Shown here piece after piece: positions 27,734 to 37,675 of a DNA stretch of 64,000 nucleotides. This DNA is from Chitinophaga filiformis (GTDB taxonomy: Bacteria; Bacteroidota; Bacteroidia; Chitinophagales; Chitinophagaceae), in NCBI RefSeq assembly GCF_021646545.1, contig NZ_JAKIRP010000013.1, positions 124,001-188,000 of the forward strand, read 5' to 3'. Numbering within the stretch: position 1 is the first letter of the stretch; each line of letters begins with the position of its first letter. The translations under genes and the position numbers were made by a program. Under the pieces are notes generated by a model. The model was not told where the DNA came from and made no database searches. It was given only the letters and a program-made list of their open reading frames with translations.

Positions 27734-30511
27734 TTGTCAGCCATCTTTTCGAGATATATCTATATTTTTCTCCTCTCAGCCATTTTATGCAGTCTGGGTT
27801 GCCGCCGCGAAGCGGAACCGAAATACCGTATCGGCTTCTCCCAATGTACAGGCGATGACGACTGGAGGAGGAATATGTTCACCGAGATGAAAAGGGAGCT
27901 GTTCTACCATCCGGAAATGAAACTATTATATAAGGATGCAGAGAGCAGCAGTCTGCGGCAGGTAGCACAGATCAGGGAACTCCTGAAAGAGAAGATCGAC
28001 ATCCTGCTGGTATCCCCTAACGAGGCAGTCCCACTGGCGCCCATCATCGCAGAAGTGTATGGTAAGGGTATCCCGGTAATTATACTCGACCGTAAAGCAG
28101 CTACCGACTCATTCACAGCTTATATAGGCGGCGATAATCGTAATATCGGGAAGCTGGCGGCGGAGTATATTGCCGCCCAGCTAAATGGAAAGGGGCGCAT
28201 TATTGAAGTGACCGGACTACGTGGCTCCTCTCCTACTGTGGAAAGGCATGAAGGATTCCGTACAGCCCTGGCGAAGTATCCCGGCTTACAGCTGACAGCG
28301 ACCCTGGAAGGAAGCTGGGTTGCCGATAAAACAAAGGAAGCCGCCGGGAACAATGACGCTGCCATCCGCCAGGCCAATATCATCTTCGCCCAGAACGACG
28401 TCATGGCCTACGCTATGTATCAATATTGTAGGGAGCAGGGCATTCACAATGTCAGGTTTATCGGGGTCGATGCCTCCCCTTACCCGGATGCCGGCATTGA
28501 CCTGGTATCGCGCGGTGTGCTCAGTGCCTCTCTATTGTACCCCAGTGGCGGTAAGGAAGCGATTGCCATGGCGGCCAATATCCTTGCAGGCGGGAAGCCG
28601 CAGCGGAATACACTGCTGCAGACAGTATTGATCGACAGTACCAACGTAAAACTGATGCGCCTCCAGATCGACAAGATCCAGGTGCAGCACCAGGAAATAG
28701 AGCAACAGCAGTCCCTCTTGCAGGAACAACGCCGCCTGTACCAGGACCAGCAACACCTGCTGCGTATTGTGGCTACCTCTCTCGGTGTGGCTTTCCTCTT
28801 AGGGATCGTCCTGTTCTTTATCCTGCGCACCAACAGGCGTATCAATCACCAGCTGAAACAACAGCGGGACGAAATACTCCTGCAACGCGACCAGCTGGTG
28901 GAAATGACCAGCAAAGCAGAAAAGGCTACGGAAGCAAAGTTTGCCTTCTTCACCAACCTCTCACACGAATTCCGTACACCGCTCACCCTCATACAGGCGC
29001 CCCTGGAAAACCTGCTGGCAGGCAGACAGCTATCGTCCGTCCAGAAACAACAACTGGAACTGATGCGCAGGAACGTTGTCCGCCTGATGCGGCTTGTGAA
29101 CCAGCTGCTGGAGTTCCGCCGGATAGAAAGTGGCAAACTGCAGCTCAAGGTATCGGAAAATGAGCTCTCCGCTTTTGTGACCGAGATCATGGAAGCTTTC
29201 AAGGGTATTGCCGTCAAGAAACATATAGACTTCCGGCTAATCAGTCGTCAGCCAGGTATCAAGGCCTGGCTGGACCAGCGCCTCTTTGACCGGGTGCTGT
29301 ATAATCTGTTGTCCAACGCTTTTAAATTCACTTCCGACTACGGCAAGGTGCATATATACCTGGAACTCTCCGCCAACAGTGAAGAGGCCATATTGCGCAT
29401 TGAAGACGACGGCGCCGGCATGGACGAGAACACCCTGCTGCACGCTTTCGAGCTATTCTATCAAAGCAGGGAAAGTGAACACAAAGGTACCGGTATCGGG
29501 CTGGCCCTCAGCCGCGAGATCATCCAGCTGCATCATGGCGATATCACTGTGAAAAGCAAAAAAGGCGCGGGTACTACATTTACGATCACGTTACCTGCTA
29601 CCAGCGCCCCCTTCGCACAGGAAGAGATCCAGCAGGAAGAAGAGCACATCAATATCATTAATGAATCACTGCACAATTATGTGGAGGAACTGGAAAACAT
29701 GGGTCCTGCGCTTACTGGACCAGTTACCCGCCAGGACCAGTCGCATTCACTGCTCATCATAGAAGATCATCCTGACCTGAACAGCTTCCTGGCAGGCTAT
29801 CTCAGCGAATCTTACGAGGTATTTCATGCCAGCAATGGTGAAGAAGGATTGCAGCTCGCGTTCCGCCATGTGCCAGATATTATCATCTGCGATATTATGC
29901 TGCCGGGTATAGACGGCATCCAGGTGCTGGAAACAATAAAGAAGGATATCAGGACCTCCCACATTCCTGTCATCCTGTTAAGTGCCAACAGCAGCGAAGA
30001 ACAGCGGATCAGGGGCATGCAACATAAAGCGGATGCCTACATCAGCAAACCTTTCAATATGCAGTACCTGAAAGAAAGTATTGCCAGTACGCTCAGCAAT
30101 CGTGCACTGTTAAAAGACCATTATATCACGGTACCGGAAACAAGGGTACACTCCGTTCAATCCAATAAACCGGACAGGAAGTTTGTCAATGATTTCACTG
30201 CTATAGTGGAAGAGAACCTGGGGAACGATCAGTTCAACGTGGAGGATATCTGTACGCAGCTGTCCATCTCAAAAATGCAGTTATACCGTAAAGTAAAACA
30301 GCTGCTGAATTGCAATGTCAATGATTTTATTCTGGATGCGAGAGTAAAGAAAGCGAAGTATTTGCTGATTAATTCAACTTCTTCTATTTCTGAAATAGCC
30401 TATACCTGTGGGTTCTCCTCTCCGGCATATTTTTCTACCGTGTTTAAAACAAGATGTCAGCAAACGCCGAAAACATTCAGGGAACAGGCGTTTAAGAAAC
30501 CGGGGGTGTAA
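27734..30511 (+). CDS. Hybrid two-component system sensor/regulator (periplasmic sugar sensor + HK + REC + AraC)
   Basis: 925 residues, starting with TTG: an in-frame stop lies four codons upstream at 27719 and the next Met is residue 49. A lipoprotein-like signal ends CSLGC (C23). Residues 30-310 are a type-1 periplasmic sugar-binding domain (DRKAATDSFTAYIGGDN, FAQNDVMAYAM, GVDASPYPD). A coiled coil (312-342) and TM (344-364) follow. HisKA carries FFTNLSHEFRTPLTLI (H411), HATPase carries YNLLSNAFKF, DDGAGMD and GTGIGLALS, the receiver phospho-acceptor is D720, and an AraC HTH covers about 815-920. This matches the fructose-sensing regulator type of Bacteroides fructan loci. It probably activates the divergent operon. 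Confidence 0.95.
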   Translation: MSAIFSRYIYIFLLSAILCSLGCRREAEPKYRIGFSQCTGDDDWRRNMFTEMKRELFYHPEMKLLYKDAESSSLRQVAQIRELLKEKIDILLVSPNEAVPLAPIIAEVYGKGIPVIILDRKAATDSFTAYIGGDNRNIGKLAAEYIAAQLNGKGRIIEVTGLRGSSPTVERHEGFRTALAKYPGLQLTATLEGSWVADKTKEAAGNNDAAIRQANIIFAQNDVMAYAMYQYCREQGIHNVRFIGVDASPYPDAGIDLVSRGVLSASLLYPSGGKEAIAMAANILAGGKPQRNTLLQTVLIDSTNVKLMRLQIDKIQVQHQEIEQQQSLLQEQRRLYQDQQHLLRIVATSLGVAFLLGIVLFFILRTNRRINHQLKQQRDEILLQRDQLVEMTSKAEKATEAKFAFFTNLSHEFRTPLTLIQAPLENLLAGRQLSSVQKQQLELMRRNVVRLMRLVNQLLEFRRIESGKLQLKVSENELSAFVTEIMEAFKGIAVKKHIDFRLISRQPGIKAWLDQRLFDRVLYNLLSNAFKFTSDYGKVHIYLELSANSEEAILRIEDDGAGMDENTLLHAFELFYQSRESEHKGTGIGLALSREIIQLHHGDITVKSKKGAGTTFTITLPATSAPFAQEEIQQEEEHINIINESLHNYVEELENMGPALTGPVTRQDQSHSLLIIEDHPDLNSFLAGYLSESYEVFHASNGEEGLQLAFRHVPDIIICDIMLPGIDGIQVLETIKKDIRTSHIPVILLSANSSEEQRIRGMQHKADAYISKPFNMQYLKESIASTLSNRALLKDHYITVPETRVHSVQSNKPDRKFVNDFTAIVEENLGNDQFNVEDICTQLSISKMQLYRKVKQLLNCNVNDFILDARVKKAKYLLINSTSSISEIAYTCGFSSPAYFSTVFKTRCQQTPKTFREQAFKKPGV

Positions 30512-30603
30512 CGACATCTACCGGGAAACAGGTAATGGAAAAGCGTAAGTCTTCGGTGAACTATTCGCGGCCGTCAGCCCGAAGCTCCTTCAAATAAATA
30601 AAA

Positions 30604-30646
30604 AATCCGGTAGCAAGGTTTCGTACCCAACTACCGGATCTTTTTT
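30604..30646. terminator. Bidirectional terminator between hybrid sensor and PfkB genes
   Basis: ATCCGGTAG (30605-30613) pairs with CTACCGGAT (30631-30639), followed by TCTTTTTTAT and preceded by AAAAA, between convergent genes. Confidence 0.88.
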
Positions 30647-30659
30647 ATATCATGCTGCT

Positions 30660-31553
30660 TTACAGATCAGCAAATACTTTCTCTCTGCTATTTGCCAGCA
30701 ATTCAAGCACATCATCTTTCGTGCCTGTAAACGGTCCGGAAGACTCGATCTTGAGCGTGGCCATTGCTGCTGCAAACTCTCCTGCTTCCTGCAGTGAAGC
30801 GCCTTTTATACGCTGGTATAAATATCCCGCCATATAGGTATCGCCACATCCTGTAGCATCTATCACTGCAGTCGGTACGTATGCAGGGATATGATAAAAT
30901 ATGCCATTCGCATAAATCACCGATCCCATACTGCCCAGCGTGATCACCACTTCCTTCACACCCCATTCAGCCAGCACTTTCGCGCCTTTACGTACATCCT
31001 TCAGGCCAGTCAGCACTTCCATTTCATGCTCATTTGCCTTCAGTGTATGAATATACTTTAAAGCCTCCTGTTTCGCTGGCCAGTCTATTGCATGCACATC
31101 GTGGTTCTCTACCTTACGCAGATACCCCTGTACATCCAGCGCCACTTTTCCGCGCTGAGATAATGACTTGATTAATTCTACCGGAATATCATCGGCCAGT
31201 AAAGGGCCCAAGTGAAAGAAACGGGCATCCGTATGTGATAATGCCTCAATTGAAAACTGGTCTGCCTTCTGCAATACCCGCTGTGTACGATGATCCTGGT
31301 TTTCAGAATAAATATTCTCGAAGTAGACAGTATGCCTGCTCGGTACTACATCCACCTCAATGCCTTTCGCGCGCAGTTCCGTAACAGTATTCATTTCACT
31401 TTCTGCAAGCCCGGTTACCAGTCTATACTTAACATCCATATGACGGATAGCATTGGAAAAGTAGAAAGAAGTGCCTCCCGCCATATGCACCACTGACTTT
31501 GTGGTTACTACTTTATCCAACGTGATATGCCCTACGCAACAAATATCGTACAT
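30660..31553 (-). CDS. PfkB/ribokinase-family carbohydrate kinase
   Basis: 297 residues. AGGTSFYFSNAIRHMD at residues 25-40 is the N-terminal GG sugar-binding motif, and DATGCGDTYMAGY at 232-244 is the ATP/anion-hole motif with catalytic D238. It differs strongly from the fructokinase in the neighbouring operon (GCGDTYMAGY against GSGDAFLAGF), so substrate may be another sugar or a nucleoside. It is a single gene with its own terminator side and no sugar gene next to it. The assignment is to family level only. Confidence 0.88.
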   Translation of the reverse strand: MYDICCVGHITLDKVVTTKSVVHMAGGTSFYFSNAIRHMDVKYRLVTGLAESEMNTVTELRAKGIEVDVVPSRHTVYFENIYSENQDHRTQRVLQKADQFSIEALSHTDARFFHLGPLLADDIPVELIKSLSQRGKVALDVQGYLRKVENHDVHAIDWPAKQEALKYIHTLKANEHEMEVLTGLKDVRKGAKVLAEWGVKEVVITLGSMGSVIYANGIFYHIPAYVPTAVIDATGCGDTYMAGYLYQRIKGASLQEAGEFAAAMATLKIESSGPFTGTKDDVLELLANSREKVFADL

Positions 31554-32014
31554 GTACTTTCTTATGTGATTATTATACCAACTAATATGCTAAATAAGCG
31601 TCAAATATAGCTAATAGATACCGATCTGCGGCATTATAGTCGCCCGGGAAAGCATTTTAATTGATTTTCATTCGTTTACAAGAACCTCCGGCGACCTGTT
31701 TCCCCTAAAATTGTTGCCGGAAGGCATGCCGTGACACCTCTCAATACTCAATTTACACTCATACATATTGCAGGGTAATAACAGTCTGCTGAGATCATAT
31801 AACAGCGATGATAAAACAGACGCAGCAACAATAAAATAAAAAACTATATGTCAGTTAATCACACATTAATTGCAATTCAAATATTGCATTAATATTATTT
31901 CAAAAGAGAATGAAAAAGTGTGATGATTTTTCTAAATAATTTTTCTACATTCACTTAGACCTTTTTTAAATTCAACCAAGCACAATCTGCACGAAGTTTC
32001 GTTTTGTTAGTCAT
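31554..32014. other. AT-rich intergenic region before the leader repeat
   Basis: No gene or hairpin stands out. The sequence is very AT-rich, especially at 31840-31980, and probably contains the promoter of the PfkB gene (minus strand) and possibly that of the protease gene. Confidence 0.5.
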
Positions 32015-32442
32015 TTTTAAAAACCGTTCTGTTAAGCATTTTAAAACCATTCTGTAAACAAAAAACACTGTTAATCGCTTTTAAAAACCACGCTGTTATT
32101 CATTGTGAAAACCACGCTGTAAGCAGCTTTATAAAGCCATTCTGTTAAGTACTTTAAACCGTTCTGTAAACAAAAAAAATCTGTTAATCAGTTTAACCAC
32201 GCCGTTATTCATTAAAATAACGCGCTGTAAGCAGTTTAAAACAACCTTACTGTTAAGCATTTTAAAACTAATCTCTAAACAAAAATCTGTTGATCATTTA
32301 AAAACGACGCTGTTATTCATCTTGGAAACCGCGCTGTAAGTAGCTTAAACACCATACTGTCAAGCATTTTAAAACCGTTCTGTAAACAAAAATTCCGTTA
32401 ATCATTATTTAAAAACCACTCTGTTAATCACTTAAAAAGCTC
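32015..32442. repeat. Higher-order CTGT(T/A)A repeat leader upstream of the S8 protease
   Basis: Four large units of about 107-113 bp start with CTGTTAAG-type motifs at 32029, 32142, 32250 and 32357. Each contains about five sub-motifs of 16-26 bp beginning CTGT: CTGTTAAGCATTTTAAAACC, CTGTAAACAAAAA, CTGTTAATC, CTGTTATTC and CTGTAAGCAG. The order of sub-motifs is kept between large units while individual bases vary. The last unit ends only a few bases before the ATG at 32446. All frames have stops, so it is non-coding and may be transcribed as a leader. Confidence 0.88.
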
Positions 32443-32445
32443 TCT

Positions 32446-33936
32446 ATGAAAAGAAGTCAACTCATTGTCCTTGCAATTCCTCTTATGGTGCTGATGACCC
32501 TTGCTTCCTGTACTAAAGACGACAAGATCCTCCGTGTCCGCGAAAACGTTCTCGGCAATAAACACCAGGACAGAGGCTTTATCATTATCGCTAAAGAAGG
32601 CGCTAAATTGGAAACTATTGCTGAAAGCCTGAGCAACTTACACGTAAAAAACTTTAAACTAAAAACAGCCAATCAGGAATTAGGACTGATCCGTGTGCAA
32701 ACCCCGGACCCTACCTTCCCCGAAAAAGCACGACAGGTAGCTGATGTAGAATCAGTGGTAGTAGACGTTGTAATGAGCTGGAGGCTCCCGGGTAAAGTAT
32801 ACCGCGCGGACAAACTTCAATCTTCTCATGCTGCCGGAGCGAAAACAGAAGCAGTGGCCAGCAATCCCTACAGCTTCCTGCAGTGGGGCCTTAAATCTGT
32901 AAAAGCGCCACAGGCCTGGGCCAAAGGCTATAGAGGCAAGGGCGCCAAAGTAGCGGTGCTTGATGGAGGATTCCTCCTGAACAATCCTGAGATTGCACCC
33001 AGCATTATCCTGACCCACAACTTTATTGAAGGGGAAGAAGTACAGTATCATGGTTGGGAAGGCTTCAGCCATGGATCGCATGTAGCGGGTACTATCGCTG
33101 CATTGGATGATGCCTATGGCGTTGTGGGCGTTGCTCCGGATGTTAAGCTCATCCTGGTGAAAGTATTGTCTGACGCTGGCTCAGGCCCCTTCAGTGCCAT
33201 CATCGATGGTATATTTTATGCGGCCAATCACGACGCTGATGTCATCAATATGAGCCTTGGTGGAGAACTGCCACGTAAGACCTACACGGACGACAACGGC
33301 ACACCAGACGATCCATCCGACGACTATGTAGTGGAATACAACAGGGACATCAAAGACCTCATCAAAGCTATTAACAGGGCCACGCTCTATGCTACTTTAA
33401 GAGGTTCAACCCTGGTTGCTGCAGCCGGTAATGATGCATACAACTATGACGTGGAAAAGAGATTCATCACCTATCCTGCAGCTGCACTGGGTGTACTGTC
33501 TATCTCTTCCAGCGGACCACTGGGTTGGGGTATCAGCCAGGATACTACTTTATACAGGCCATCTATCTTCACCAACTACGGTAAACAATTCGTTTCATAT
33601 GCTGCACCGGGCGGTAACTGGGGCGATCCATTGAATACGTCGATCGTCAATGTTGGCGGCATCGTATTCTATGAGTATGTATTCAATTTCGTCTTCAATA
33701 TCGGCTTCTGGGATGAAGCAACAAATCAGTATTCCTATGGCTGGTCGGCCGGCACCAGCATGGCAGCGCCTCATGCCAGCGCAGTCATTGCGATGCTGTA
33801 TGGCAAGTACCCGAATATGAACCCCATACTCGCAGATCTCATATTGCGCGGATCGTCCGACGACTATGGTCTGAAAGGCAAGGACGCCTACTTCGGTAAC
33901 GGGCAGGTAAATGCAGGAAAAGCGGTTAGTTATTAA
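32446..33936 (+). CDS. Subtilisin-like serine protease (S8), lipoprotein
   Basis: 496 residues. The lipobox LMTLASC gives lipidated C22. Residues about 40-110 look like an inhibitor-I9-type propeptide (GFIIIAKEGAKLETIAE). The S8 catalytic triad is D173 (KVAVLDGGF), H212 (FSHGSHVAGT) and S438 (SAGTSMAAPHAS), with the oxyanion Asn at N329 (VAAAGND). A DDNGTPDDPSDDY insert near 282-294 resembles a calcium-binding loop. It is complete and probably active on the outer membrane or in the periplasm. It is a single gene preceded by an unusual repeat leader and followed by a terminator. Confidence 0.95.
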   Translation: MKRSQLIVLAIPLMVLMTLASCTKDDKILRVRENVLGNKHQDRGFIIIAKEGAKLETIAESLSNLHVKNFKLKTANQELGLIRVQTPDPTFPEKARQVADVESVVVDVVMSWRLPGKVYRADKLQSSHAAGAKTEAVASNPYSFLQWGLKSVKAPQAWAKGYRGKGAKVAVLDGGFLLNNPEIAPSIILTHNFIEGEEVQYHGWEGFSHGSHVAGTIAALDDAYGVVGVAPDVKLILVKVLSDAGSGPFSAIIDGIFYAANHDADVINMSLGGELPRKTYTDDNGTPDDPSDDYVVEYNRDIKDLIKAINRATLYATLRGSTLVAAAGNDAYNYDVEKRFITYPAAALGVLSISSSGPLGWGISQDTTLYRPSIFTNYGKQFVSYAAPGGNWGDPLNTSIVNVGGIVFYEYVFNFVFNIGFWDEATNQYSYGWSAGTSMAAPHASAVIAMLYGKYPNMNPILADLILRGSSDDYGLKGKDAYFGNGQVNAGKAVSY

Positions 33937-33949
33937 TATCAGGAAGAGA

Positions 33950-33991
33950 GAGAGCCTGTCCGCCATTTCGACGGACGGGCTCTTATTTTTG
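33950..33991 (+). terminator. Intrinsic terminator of the S8 protease gene
   Basis: GAGCCTGTCCG pairs with CGGACGGGCTC (one G-T pair) around a 9-nt loop, followed by TTATTTTTG. It lies 15 bp after the stop codon. Confidence 0.88.
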
Positions 33992-34070
33992 TAAAACGGT
34001 CTGAAAGGCTATTTAATTTAGGTTATGTAGCCTGTCGGGAAACTAAAGAAAGACGGCCAGGCAGTGAGAT

Positions 34071-35354
34071 TTATTTCTTCCTCCCGTAATCAAATACCAG
34101 CTGGCAGAATATTTTCACACCCGCATCCAGGCGGGAATCATCAATATAGAAATCGGGCGTATGATGCGGAGCTGCTTTGGCAGGGTCTTTCCCGGCAGGC
34201 AATCCACCCAGGAAAAAGAAGAAGGCAGGCGCTTTATCGCCGTAAAAAGAAAAGTCCTCAGCACCTGTTGTCCATTCGCCCTCCTTTACATTCTCTGCAC
34301 CTATTGCTGCTGCTATAGAGGGTAGCATCTGTTTTACCAGCAGCGGATCGTTATAGGTTACTTTTGTTTTGGTATCAATGCTCACTTCTGCTGTAGCGCC
34401 AGATGCTTCAGCGATCTTCGCTGCAGTGATTTTCATCTTCTCATGGACCTGTTCCTGCATCTTGCTGTCCAATGTACGGATAGTTCCTTCCATGACCAGT
34501 TCTTCAGGAATAATATTGCTGCGCACACCACTGTGTATCTTACCCACCGTAATCACCACAGGCGCTTTGGTCAGCTCTGCCTGACGGCTTACAATGGTCT
34601 GAAAGCCCTGTATGATCTGTGCTGCCACAACCACCGGATCAATGCCGTTCCAGGGTTGGGAACCGTGTGACTGTTTCCCTTTCACCTTCACTACGAACCA
34701 GTCGCTGGATGCCATTTCAGCACCTGATTTATACTTTACCGTACCAATAGGCGTCTGTGAATTGATATGCAGTCCGAAAATGGCGTCTACCTTAGGATTA
34801 TCCATCACTCCCTCTTTGATCATCAGCGGAGCACCACCTTCCTCATCACCCGGCGCACCTTCTTCTGCCGGCTGGAAGATGAACTTTACCGTTCCCGGTA
34901 TATCCTTCTTCATAGCAGCCAATACAGCTGCTGTACCCAATAATATCGCCACGTGGGTATCATGGCCACAGGCATGCATAACTGGTACCTGCTGGCCCAG
35001 GTATTCAGCACTATCTGTTGATTTAAAAGGAACATTGACCCTTTCATATACCGGCAATGCGTCGATGTCAGCACGTAGAGCTACCACAGGTCCGGGTTTG
35101 CCTCCCTTCAGCAAGGCTACAACACCCGTCTTGCCTACACCGGTCTGCACTTCAAGTCCTAAAGCCTTCAGGCGCGCCGCTATATAAGCACCGGTCTTAT
35201 ACTCCCGGTTGGACAGCTCGGGATGCTGATGAAGATACCGTCTCCAGGAAACAACAGAATCTTTAACACTGGCAACGTTTTTATCCAGTTCTTTCAGCTG
35301 AGCCATCGCCAGCATGGGTACAAATGTGAGCAGTACAATAAATCCGGGTTTCAT
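34071..35354 (-). CDS. M20-family amidohydrolase (N-acyl-amino-acid hydrolase type), exported
   Basis: 427 residues from ATG at 35354; TTG two codons earlier is in frame. The signal peptide is KPGFIVLLTFVPMLAMA. Metal-binding and catalytic motifs of M20D enzymes are present: LRADIDALP, MHACGHDTHVAIL (about residues 125-140), FQPAEEGAPG with the catalytic Glu, FGLHINSQTPIG, and a C-terminal GAEDFSFY and HHTPDF. The lid/dimerisation domain (SSDWFVVKVKGKQSHGSQPW) lies between. It removes acyl groups from N-acyl amino acids or acts as a carboxypeptidase in the periplasm. The substrate is not determinable. It is convergent with the protease gene. Confidence 0.93.
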   Translation of the reverse strand: MKPGFIVLLTFVPMLAMAQLKELDKNVASVKDSVVSWRRYLHQHPELSNREYKTGAYIAARLKALGLEVQTGVGKTGVVALLKGGKPGPVVALRADIDALPVYERVNVPFKSTDSAEYLGQQVPVMHACGHDTHVAILLGTAAVLAAMKKDIPGTVKFIFQPAEEGAPGDEEGGAPLMIKEGVMDNPKVDAIFGLHINSQTPIGTVKYKSGAEMASSDWFVVKVKGKQSHGSQPWNGIDPVVVAAQIIQGFQTIVSRQAELTKAPVVITVGKIHSGVRSNIIPEELVMEGTIRTLDSKMQEQVHEKMKITAAKIAEASGATAEVSIDTKTKVTYNDPLLVKQMLPSIAAAIGAENVKEGEWTTGAEDFSFYGDKAPAFFFFLGGLPAGKDPAKAAPHHTPDFYIDDSRLDAGVKIFCQLVFDYGRKK

Positions 35355-35552
35355 AAGCAATAACTGATTTTGGTTGATTGATAGGACAAAATATAAAATT
35401 TTTCGTCTACTACTGCCGGAAATCTGCCAAAGTATCCATCGGGTATCTAGTCAGCTTCACAGGAAGTATCAATCAGCTTTTTGACTGATGACCGTCATGC
35501 CTGGCTCCGGCCCGGCCCGCTAACTTGCAGCATCAAATCAGGAATTCGCACT

Positions 35553-36128
35553 ATGAAAACACTCATTAAGACAATAACGCTATTGTTTGTTGCAAATCAA
35601 TTGACGACAACCACAATCGCACAGGTTCAGTATCAGCAGAAGAACGATTTTACGCTCACGATCAATGGCACGTCCACCATGCATGACTGGGAAATGAAGA
35701 CATCCAGGATTGCGTGCAACGCCACCTTTACATTCTATGAAGACGGCGAACTGGGAGGACTGACCTTGCTCAATTTCACGATGCCGGCAGAAAGTCTGAA
35801 GAGTGAACGAACGGGATTGGACGCCGTTGCCTACAAGGCGCTGAAAACGAAACAGTATCCTACTATCACCTTCAATCTTGTATCTGCCGCTGTATCCAAA
35901 CAGGGTACTGTCATCGCCTGCACCGGAAACCTCACAGTGGCCGGCGTGACCCAAAGTATTAACATTGTTGGCGCGGCCCATATCAATGCAGACAGAAGTA
36001 TCACCATCAAAGGCACCAAACAGATCGACATGCGCGATTTCGATATTGACCCGCCTACTTTCCTTTTCGGTCAGTTCAGCACCGGTGAAAACGTTACCAT
36101 TACCTTCAACCTCACCTTCCGGCATTAA
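35553..36128 (+). CDS. YceI-like secreted protein
   Basis: 191 residues from the ATG at 35553, which sits right before a signal peptide (MKTLIKTITLLFVANQL...TIA). An upstream in-frame start at 35481 would put 24 unlikely residues ahead of it. YceI lipocalin-like signatures: NDFTLTINGTSTMHDWEMKT, LKSERTGLDAVAYKALKTKQYPTITF and TGNLTVAGVTQSINI. YceI proteins bind isoprenoid or amide ligands in the periplasm; this Bacteroidota type is common and poorly defined. It is followed 131 bp later by the fucosidase on the same strand. Confidence 0.9.
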   Translation: MKTLIKTITLLFVANQLTTTTIAQVQYQQKNDFTLTINGTSTMHDWEMKTSRIACNATFTFYEDGELGGLTLLNFTMPAESLKSERTGLDAVAYKALKTKQYPTITFNLVSAAVSKQGTVIACTGNLTVAGVTQSINIVGAAHINADRSITIKGTKQIDMRDFDIDPPTFLFGQFSTGENVTITFNLTFRH

Positions 36129-36259
36129 AGTGGCCTCTTTTCGGTATATACCTTAAAAAGATAAAAGGTCATCAGCATCAGGTAAAATATGCACATCCTG
36201 GACAAGCCAATTCGGGGATCTTACAGCTGCATCACAATTTTATTTAAACAGGTCTATAC

Positions 36260-37675
36260 ATGAGGAAATTATTGGTCATTTTCCCGCTGTTATTAGCAGG
36301 CATCATGCCGGGAAAATTCGCATCAGCACAGGAAAAAGAAGGGGTACATGAAATGTCGAAAGACTACCAGGCTCCAAAAGATCCTTTAGTGATCAGAAAA
36401 CTCTCCAAATGGCAGGACCAGCGTTTCGGGCTGTTCATGCACTGGGGCACCTATACCCTCTGGGGAGAGGTGGAAAGCTGGAGTATCTGCCCTGTTGACT
36501 GGGTGGTAAGGAAAGGTCCTTACAGCGATGATTATAACACCTACAGAAGCGCATACGAACATCTGCAGTACGATTTTAATCCGGTAGATTTCAACCCTGA
36601 GAAATGGGAGAAAGCCGCCAAAGCTGCCGGTATGCGTTATGTGGTTTTCACGACCAAACACCATGACGGATTCTGCATGTTCGATACGAAAGAAACCGAT
36701 TATAAGATTACCAGTCCGAATACCCCTTTCTCAAAGAATCCGCGCAGCAATGTGACCAAAGAGATCTTTGACGCGTTCAGGAAGGACAGTTTTATGATCG
36801 GTGCTTATTTCTCCAAACCTGACTGGCATAGCCAGGATTTCTGGTGGAAATATTATCCGCCTAAAGACGAACACGTCAACTATGATATTAAGAAGTTCCC
36901 TGAACGCTGGCAGCGGTTCAATAACTTCACCTACAATCAGATTCAGGAACTGATGACCGGTTATGGTCCTATCGATATCCTCTGGCTGGATGGTGGCTGG
37001 GTAAGACCAGATGGCAAACAAAGCATCGATATGCCAGGTATTGCCAAAATGGCCCGCAGTCATCAGCCAGGACTGATCATCGTGGACAGAACTGTTCCCG
37101 GTGAATTTGAGAACTATACCACACCGGAACAATCCATTCCCGACAAGCCACTGCCTTATCCATGGGAAACCTGTATGACAATGGGTTATTCCTGGAGTTA
37201 CAGTCCGCGGGACACCTACAAGCCTTCCCGTGAGCTGGTATCCCTGCTGGTGAAGATCGTGTCAAGAGGGGGGAACTTCCTCCTGAATATCGGTCCCAGC
37301 GACAAAGGAGACTGGGCGCCGGAAGCGTATAAACGCCTGGAAGATATGGGCAGGTGGATGGACATCAACGGAGAAGGCATCCATGGTTCAAGACCAGTAG
37401 CGCCTTATTCAGATAAGAATATTTACTTCACACAGTCGAAAGACCAGCATTCCCTGTATGCCTATTATCTTTCTGACAGCGATGATGTAAAACTGCCGGC
37501 GGAAGTCACCTTTGCCGTACAGGATATCAAAAAGATCAGTCGTGTGACATTGTTAGGTACCAAAGCAAAACTGCAATGGGCTTTGAAGGATGGTCAATTG
37601 ACTATTAAGATACCGAAGAGTATTCAGGAGAAAAGTGGCTTAAAATACAGTGCGGCATTTAAGATCAGCGCATAG
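36260..37675 (+). CDS. Alpha-L-fucosidase, glycoside hydrolase family 29
   Basis: 471 residues with signal peptide (to about residue 23, FASA). GH29 features: KFG-like RFGLFMHWGTYTLWGEVESW at about 56-74, VVFTTKHHDGFCMFDT at about 128-143 (HH 134-135), and DILWLDGGW with the predicted nucleophile D244. The C-terminal segment (about 385-470) is a small beta-sandwich. The acid/base Glu cannot be placed from sequence alone. It is exported to the periplasm or surface, acting on fucosylated plant or host glycans. It is a single gene with its own terminator, not in a PUL here. Confidence 0.94.
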   Translation: MRKLLVIFPLLLAGIMPGKFASAQEKEGVHEMSKDYQAPKDPLVIRKLSKWQDQRFGLFMHWGTYTLWGEVESWSICPVDWVVRKGPYSDDYNTYRSAYEHLQYDFNPVDFNPEKWEKAAKAAGMRYVVFTTKHHDGFCMFDTKETDYKITSPNTPFSKNPRSNVTKEIFDAFRKDSFMIGAYFSKPDWHSQDFWWKYYPPKDEHVNYDIKKFPERWQRFNNFTYNQIQELMTGYGPIDILWLDGGWVRPDGKQSIDMPGIAKMARSHQPGLIIVDRTVPGEFENYTTPEQSIPDKPLPYPWETCMTMGYSWSYSPRDTYKPSRELVSLLVKIVSRGGNFLLNIGPSDKGDWAPEAYKRLEDMGRWMDINGEGIHGSRPVAPYSDKNIYFTQSKDQHSLYAYYLSDSDDVKLPAEVTFAVQDIKKISRVTLLGTKAKLQWALKDGQLTIKIPKSIQEKSGLKYSAAFKISA

